A stretch of 64,000 bases of DNA from Opeltia flavorubescens (Eukaryota; Ascomycota; Lecanoromycetes; Teloschistales; Teloschistaceae): NCBI GenBank assembly GCA_000442125.1, contig KE546980.1, positions 248,001 through 312,000 of the forward strand. Direction: 5' to 3'. The position numbers and the translations under genes were made by a program. Shown in pieces: positions 60,017 to 64,000 of this stretch. Under the pieces are notes generated by a model. That model saw nothing but the letters and a program-made list of their open reading frames with translations. It made no database searches and was not told the origin of the DNA. Position 1 is the first letter of the stretch. Every line of letters begins with the position of its first letter.

Positions 60017-63000
60017 CTACCACCCCCACTTCATAGCCAAGCTACTCATCACAACACTCACACTACTCCCCGCCATAGCCAAACTCGCCCACACAGGGCT
60101 CAACTTCCACCCCCCCTCCTTGACCCAAAAGAAAACCCCCGCAGCCACAGGCACAAGCACAACGTTATACACCAGCGCCCAGCAAAAGTTGAACTTGATC
60201 CTTCTGAACACCAGGGCCGAGAGATCGAAAAGCTTAAGCAGGGTGTCCAGGGATGGGTTCAGGAGGACGAAAGACGCGGATGAGATGGCGATATCGTTTG
60301 CGGAGGTCGACGAGGATATGGCGATGGAGACGGATGCGGCTGTGAGGGCAGGAGCGTCATTGATGCCGTCGCCGATGAAGGCGATGATGGCTTGTTTGTC
60401 CTTCGGATCATGGGAAGATTTCTTGTGTCTGCGGTGAAAGAACGAAAGGATGGAGCGGGAATAGGAAGAACGTCGTGGGGCGTTCTTCTTCAGCCATTCT
60501 ATCTTCTCCGCTTTTTGCGCCGGCAGTACACCTGCGAAGACATGATCCGCTGGTATGGAAAGAGTGGATGCAACTGCAGAAGCGGTGGCCGGGTTGTCGC
60601 CTGTCAGCATATATACATCGATCCCGCGGGCTTGAAGGGAAGTGATGGTGGCATGGGCCGAAGGGCGGATAGGGTCTGAAATTGCAAAGAGGGCGGCGAG
60701 ACTCCATGGACGGGAAGCAGTATCGTCATTGATATTGGACGGGAGTTCGCGGAGGGCAACGAGAGCGATAGATTTGGATTGCGACTTCCAGTCTGAGAGC
60801 GTGGTAGTGGTGAAGTAATTGAGAAGAGATGGCTGTTGGAGGCTTTCGATGAAGGCCTCGGAGCCAATAGCGGCTTCATAGACATGAGTGGTATCTGAGC
60901 CATTTGAAGCAGTAAAAGTACCTCGAAGGCCTTGCCCTGGTTCTTCCGAGATATTTTGAGCTGTTATCTGCGGTTTTGGGCGGGTGGACGCATGGCTTAG
61001 TAGAGCACGAGCGAGCGGATGTGAGCTCGATTCCTCCAGCCCTGCAATAATCGACCATATATATTTTGATGGTTCGCCCTCTGCGAGAATCTGATCATCG
61101 GTGACAGTAGGGTTTCCTCCTTCGGTGAGTGTTCCTGTCTTATCAAAAACAACTGCATCCACTCGACTAGCTTCTTGGAAAGCCTCACCACCTCCACGGA
61201 CTAGGATACCTTTCTTGGCTGCAAGAGCACCTCCGACGAAAAGAGCGGTTGGTGCAGCCAGCCCAATGCCACATGGACAGGCTCCCACGAAGACCGCTAT
61301 GGCAAAGTTGAGACTCCAAAAGGCCCAGCCACCTTCCTGGCCCTCGAGATACTTAACAGGCAATATGCCAGATTGTCCCAAGGCGAACCATGTCAAGAAA
61401 GTACTTATGGCAATTGCTGTAATCACAGGGACGAAATAGCCTGTAATGGCATCCACCACACGCTCGACCGGGGCACGTTTACTCTGGCCTTCTCGAACGA
61501 CGGAGATTATCTGGTCAAGCATGGACGTCCCATTTAGACCAGTGATCTCTACTTGCACAGGATTGCCGACATTGACTGTTCCGGAAAAGACTTCATCACC
61601 CTCATTTTTGTTAACGTCCCGGGATTCGCCCGTCAGAGAGCTTTCATTGAATTTAGATGATCCGGTGACAATCGTCCCATCAGCTGGAGGTGAAGAGCCG
61701 TTGGGCACAACCACTACGTCTCCAATTTCCAGGAGATCAACGCTTATCTTCTGGGTGTTCGAAGTGATGATCTCTTCCACTTTTGTTCTCGTTGATTGAT
61801 CAGATAATTCGGATCGGGTGTCAGAGTTCACCGATGGGTTCACAAGGATTGCTTCTCGCGGACGCAGCTCACCAAGCTTAGCAACTGCACTACCAGTTTT
61901 CGCTTTACTGAACGCTTCCAGATATTTTCCTATCAGGATAAAAGTTGTCAAGAATACTACAGTGTCGAAATACGTCGTGGTGTGCATCGAAGATTGTGAC
62001 GAGGTAGTAGCGCCCTTGATGAGTAGAGCCACGGACGAGATGTACGCCACAGAAGTACCGGCTGATACCAATAGACTCATGCTTCCAAAGCGATAGAATC
62101 TTCGTAGGATCGGTACCTGGCTCTTCGGCCGCCATAGTGCACGAATCTCCTTGAATGCCCGTATGTGGAAGACATCTGCCGCAAAGAACATGACTGGAGT
62201 GGCTAGAATGAGTAGGATCCACTGCGCCAGAGGGACCATTCCTACCCACGCGGGTTTCTCGAAATACTGCCTTGTAGGATTAGAGGGCGGGACTATACTC
62301 ATCCATAAAACGCCGACCAGGAAGGTAGGAACGATAACGAAGCCGCAGACCAAAAGCCGTAACAGAAGCTTTCTCCGTTCTTGCGCCTGCATCATTTGTG
62401 AACGGTCCTCCAAAGAAGGCGGGTGATAGACGTGAGTGCTGAATTGCCTATCAATCTCATTTATCGTACGGACAATGTCTCTGATTGTCAGAGTACCAAG
62501 ATTCGCTGTATAGTTGACAGTGAGGATCGGGGTTTTGAGCGATGGAGGCTCTTCAATTTGTAATGAGCGGGGAAATGTTGAGTTGAGACGGTCGATCACC
62601 CTGGAAGGGCAATTGTTGCAGAACATACCATCGATTCTTAGCTTGACGACTCTCATAGGAGACGAGTGTCCGCTTGTGTCTTGCTGACCCAAGCGACCGA
62701 TCGACGGTTTAGATGGCATGATATTTCGCTGTTTGGATTCTGAAATAGAAGCCTCGAACCCTACGTCCCCTATGGTGCTGATTATCGCTTCAGCCTTGTC
62801 TTCTGTCCCTGTGTATTCCACCATGGCGCTGTTTGTCAGCAGACTCACTTCCACCTTCGAGACGTATTCGAGTTCTTCTAGGGCTGCTGTGATTCCGCTT
62901 GAGCAAGCAGCACAGGTCATGCCGCTAATAGAGATCGTCAACACTTGAACCTGCATAGTGCCTGACGGTTCTGGGCTTTCTAAAATCTCCGTAGAGTCTC

Positions 63001-63538
63001 CGGCGGTGGTCATCTGTCTGTGGCGAGGCTTCACGGAGCCAAGCTGAATGGCATCGGGCTTCTCGAGTGGCGTCGTAGGCGCTACCTCGATGCTCCCTTC
63101 TGCTCGGCAAGCTGCGCAATGCTTTACATGATGTACATTGCGATCGAACCTGGAATCTCTTGTGTAGGAGTGATGTGCCGTCGCACGGCGGCTCCTTGGT
63201 GAATTCAACCTGTCAAGGACAGTCTCAAGCCAATCGTCTTGACTTCCAAAATCCAGCTCTTCCACGTGTTGGCCCTTGTTGTCCCTAGTTGAGAAAGAAA
63301 GAACGTCGAAGGCAGCATGCGCCAGGGCAAGACATATGTTCTGTGGCGGTAGAGAGGTCCGATGCTGCACTTCGACGGTCTGACATAGGAGGCTGATGTT
63401 GATGTCGTAGATTTCTTGCGCGAAATTGGACAAGACATCCTTAATGTAGGAAATGCATGAATTGCAATGTATATTCCGGACCAAAACTGTCGTCACCCGG
63501 CGTGTCCCAGGGGTTTCTGACATGTCTGCTGTGGGCAT
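60017..63538 (-). CDS. P1B-type copper-transporting ATPase (CrpA/Ccc2-like)
   Basis: Pumps Cu(I) out of the cytosol, to the plasma membrane exterior or the secretory pathway. Intronless, 1173 residues. Heavy-metal-associated CxxC modules: Cys25/Cys28 in NIHCNSC, Cys209/Cys212 in GMTCAAC, and Cys307/Cys310 in GMFCNNC. A stand-alone HCAAC pair (141/144) lies in the linker between the first two. The membrane CPC is Cys754-Pro-Cys756 in GACPCGIGLAAPT. TGES, the phosphorylation site Asp799 in DKTGTLTEG, the SSHPLA motif, TGDNPATA and GDGINDAPAL are all present. A basic Ser/Arg/His-rich insert (RRSSYSRSILSFFHRRHKK) precedes the last. The length and divergent first metal module resemble Aspergillus CrpA-type detoxification pumps more than yeast Ccc2. 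Which role applies is inferred. Confidence 0.95.
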   Translation of the reverse strand: MPTADMSETPGTRRVTTVLVRNIHCNSCISYIKDVLSNFAQEIYDINISLLCQTVEVQHRTSLPPQNICLALAHAAFDVLSFSTRDNKGQHVEELDFGSQDDWLETVLDRLNSPRSRRATAHHSYTRDSRFDRNVHHVKHCAACRAEGSIEVAPTTPLEKPDAIQLGSVKPRHRQMTTAGDSTEILESPEPSGTMQVQVLTISISGMTCAACSSGITAALEELEYVSKVEVSLLTNSAMVEYTGTEDKAEAIISTIGDVGFEASISESKQRNIMPSKPSIGRLGQQDTSGHSSPMRVVKLRIDGMFCNNCPSRVIDRLNSTFPRSLQIEEPPSLKTPILTVNYTANLGTLTIRDIVRTINEIDRQFSTHVYHPPSLEDRSQMMQAQERRKLLLRLLVCGFVIVPTFLVGVLWMSIVPPSNPTRQYFEKPAWVGMVPLAQWILLILATPVMFFAADVFHIRAFKEIRALWRPKSQVPILRRFYRFGSMSLLVSAGTSVAYISSVALLIKGATTSSQSSMHTTTYFDTVVFLTTFILIGKYLEAFSKAKTGSAVAKLGELRPREAILVNPSVNSDTRSELSDQSTRTKVEEIITSNTQKISVDLLEIGDVVVVPNGSSPPADGTIVTGSSKFNESSLTGESRDVNKNEGDEVFSGTVNVGNPVQVEITGLNGTSMLDQIISVVREGQSKRAPVERVVDAITGYFVPVITAIAISTFLTWFALGQSGILPVKYLEGQEGGWAFWSLNFAIAVFVGACPCGIGLAAPTALFVGGALAAKKGILVRGGGEAFQEASRVDAVVFDKTGTLTEGGNPTVTDDQILAEGEPSKYIWSIIAGLEESSSHPLARALLSHASTRPKPQITAQNISEEPGQGLRGTFTASNGSDTTHVYEAAIGSEAFIESLQQPSLLNYFTTTTLSDWKSQSKSIALVALRELPSNINDDTASRPWSLAALFAISDPIRPSAHATITSLQARGIDVYMLTGDNPATASAVASTLSIPADHVFAGVLPAQKAEKIEWLKKNAPRRSSYSRSILSFFHRRHKKSSHDPKDKQAIIAFIGDGINDAPALTAASVSIAISSSTSANDIAISSASFVLLNPSLDTLLKLFDLSALVFRRIKFNFCWALVYNVVLVPVAAGVFFWVKEGGWKLSPVWASLAMAGSSVSVVMSSLAMKWGW

Positions 63539-64000
63539 CCTCGAATCCTGAAGGTGCGCTTATCCGATGGCATGCGCTCCGCGAAGGATCTGGGGTATAG
63601 CAAAATCTGGGGTGCAGTATAATAGCGCTACACGCGCTGTCATGTACCTGAGCGTTTGATCACAGGTAAATTTTGGCAAGTCGCTACTTCCTTGGACAAT
63701 CGTTGTTATTGTCGGGATCGCAATTTTAGGCCATCAATGGAACAATAAGGATAAGAGAATGATATAACAATAAAGAGAGATGACTGATGCTTTTGAATGA
63801 TAAAGAAGGTTATCGAAGATGAAATATGTTTTATAAGGGAAGCGCGTTGGAATGCATCAGTGGTTGGAGCTAAAACACGCACAAAACGCTCAACGCACAA
63901 ATGTCGCAACTGACATCACCAGAGCTTCATCAGTCTTGTAACATCCTGCTTGATTGAATATGGCTCATATTTCACTAATCCATGCTTCTGAAGTGTCTCA
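63539..64000. promoter_or_regulatory. Upstream region of the copper ATPase
   Basis: The 460 bases before the ATPase start, presumably its promoter. No copper-regulator site could be assigned with confidence by eye. Confidence 0.35.

Noticed and set aside
1-64000. Retroviral, LTR, Polinton-like or other capsid-bearing elements, DNA transposons, tRNA and rRNA genes
   Set aside because: I looked for polymerase, integrase or transposase motifs, long terminal or inverted repeats, and tRNA box B (GGTTCGAATCC) on both strands and found nothing convincing.

Overview
This looks like nuclear DNA of a filamentous ascomycete (Pezizomycotina). Introns are short (about 45-90 nt) with GT..AG borders, genes lie on both strands, and the families are typical of moulds: a NACHT/ankyrin NLR-like protein, an SAT4-type rhodopsin-domain protein, a GH128 glucanase, an isocyanide synthase-dioxygenase fusion, CSN6, and a CrpA-like copper ATPase. 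A leotiomycete such as a member of Helotiales is my guess from gene style; it is not proven. Exon borders were placed by hand from splice signals, reading phase and family conservation.

Layout. 0-8 kb: RNA polymerase III subunit RPC31, then a very long NACHT/ankyrin gene whose frame is interrupted twice. 8-14 kb: a secreted GH128 glycosidase, a SAM methyltransferase with a histidine-rich loop, and a six-exon SAT4/rhodopsin-like membrane protein. 14-20 kb: an aldehyde dehydrogenase, an unassigned polytopic membrane protein and a Rossmann-fold NAD(P)-binding protein. 20-25 kb: an HSM3-like proteasome chaperone and COP9 signalosome subunit 6, transcribed divergently from one short promoter; then a 14-bp minisatellite holding the only long assembly gap. 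25-33 kb: a cysteine-rich cell-surface protein, two hypothetical ORFs, homoserine O-acetyltransferase (MET2) and a seven-TM DUF7703-like protein.

34.9-48 kb is the accessory core. It carries an isocyanide synthase fused to an Fe(II)/2-oxoglutarate dioxygenase, a DHA1/QDR-type exporter (the class of yeast Dtr1), a DUF4149/TMEM205-like protein with a GC-AG intron, and a bZIP regulator, spaced by several kilobases with no recognisable gene. 48-60 kb is gene-poor, with one protein kinase gene that appears frameshifted and one LPxEIRxxIY-type protein. 60-63.5 kb is a P1B-type copper-exporting ATPase. Because known fungal isocyanides bind copper and some of their clusters respond to it, an isocyanide synthase, exporter and bZIP factor within 30 kb of a copper pump is the most interesting arrangement here. 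Whether they form one functional unit is inference. I saw no retroviral, LTR or other virus-like element, no rRNA, no CRISPR array and no convincing tRNA.
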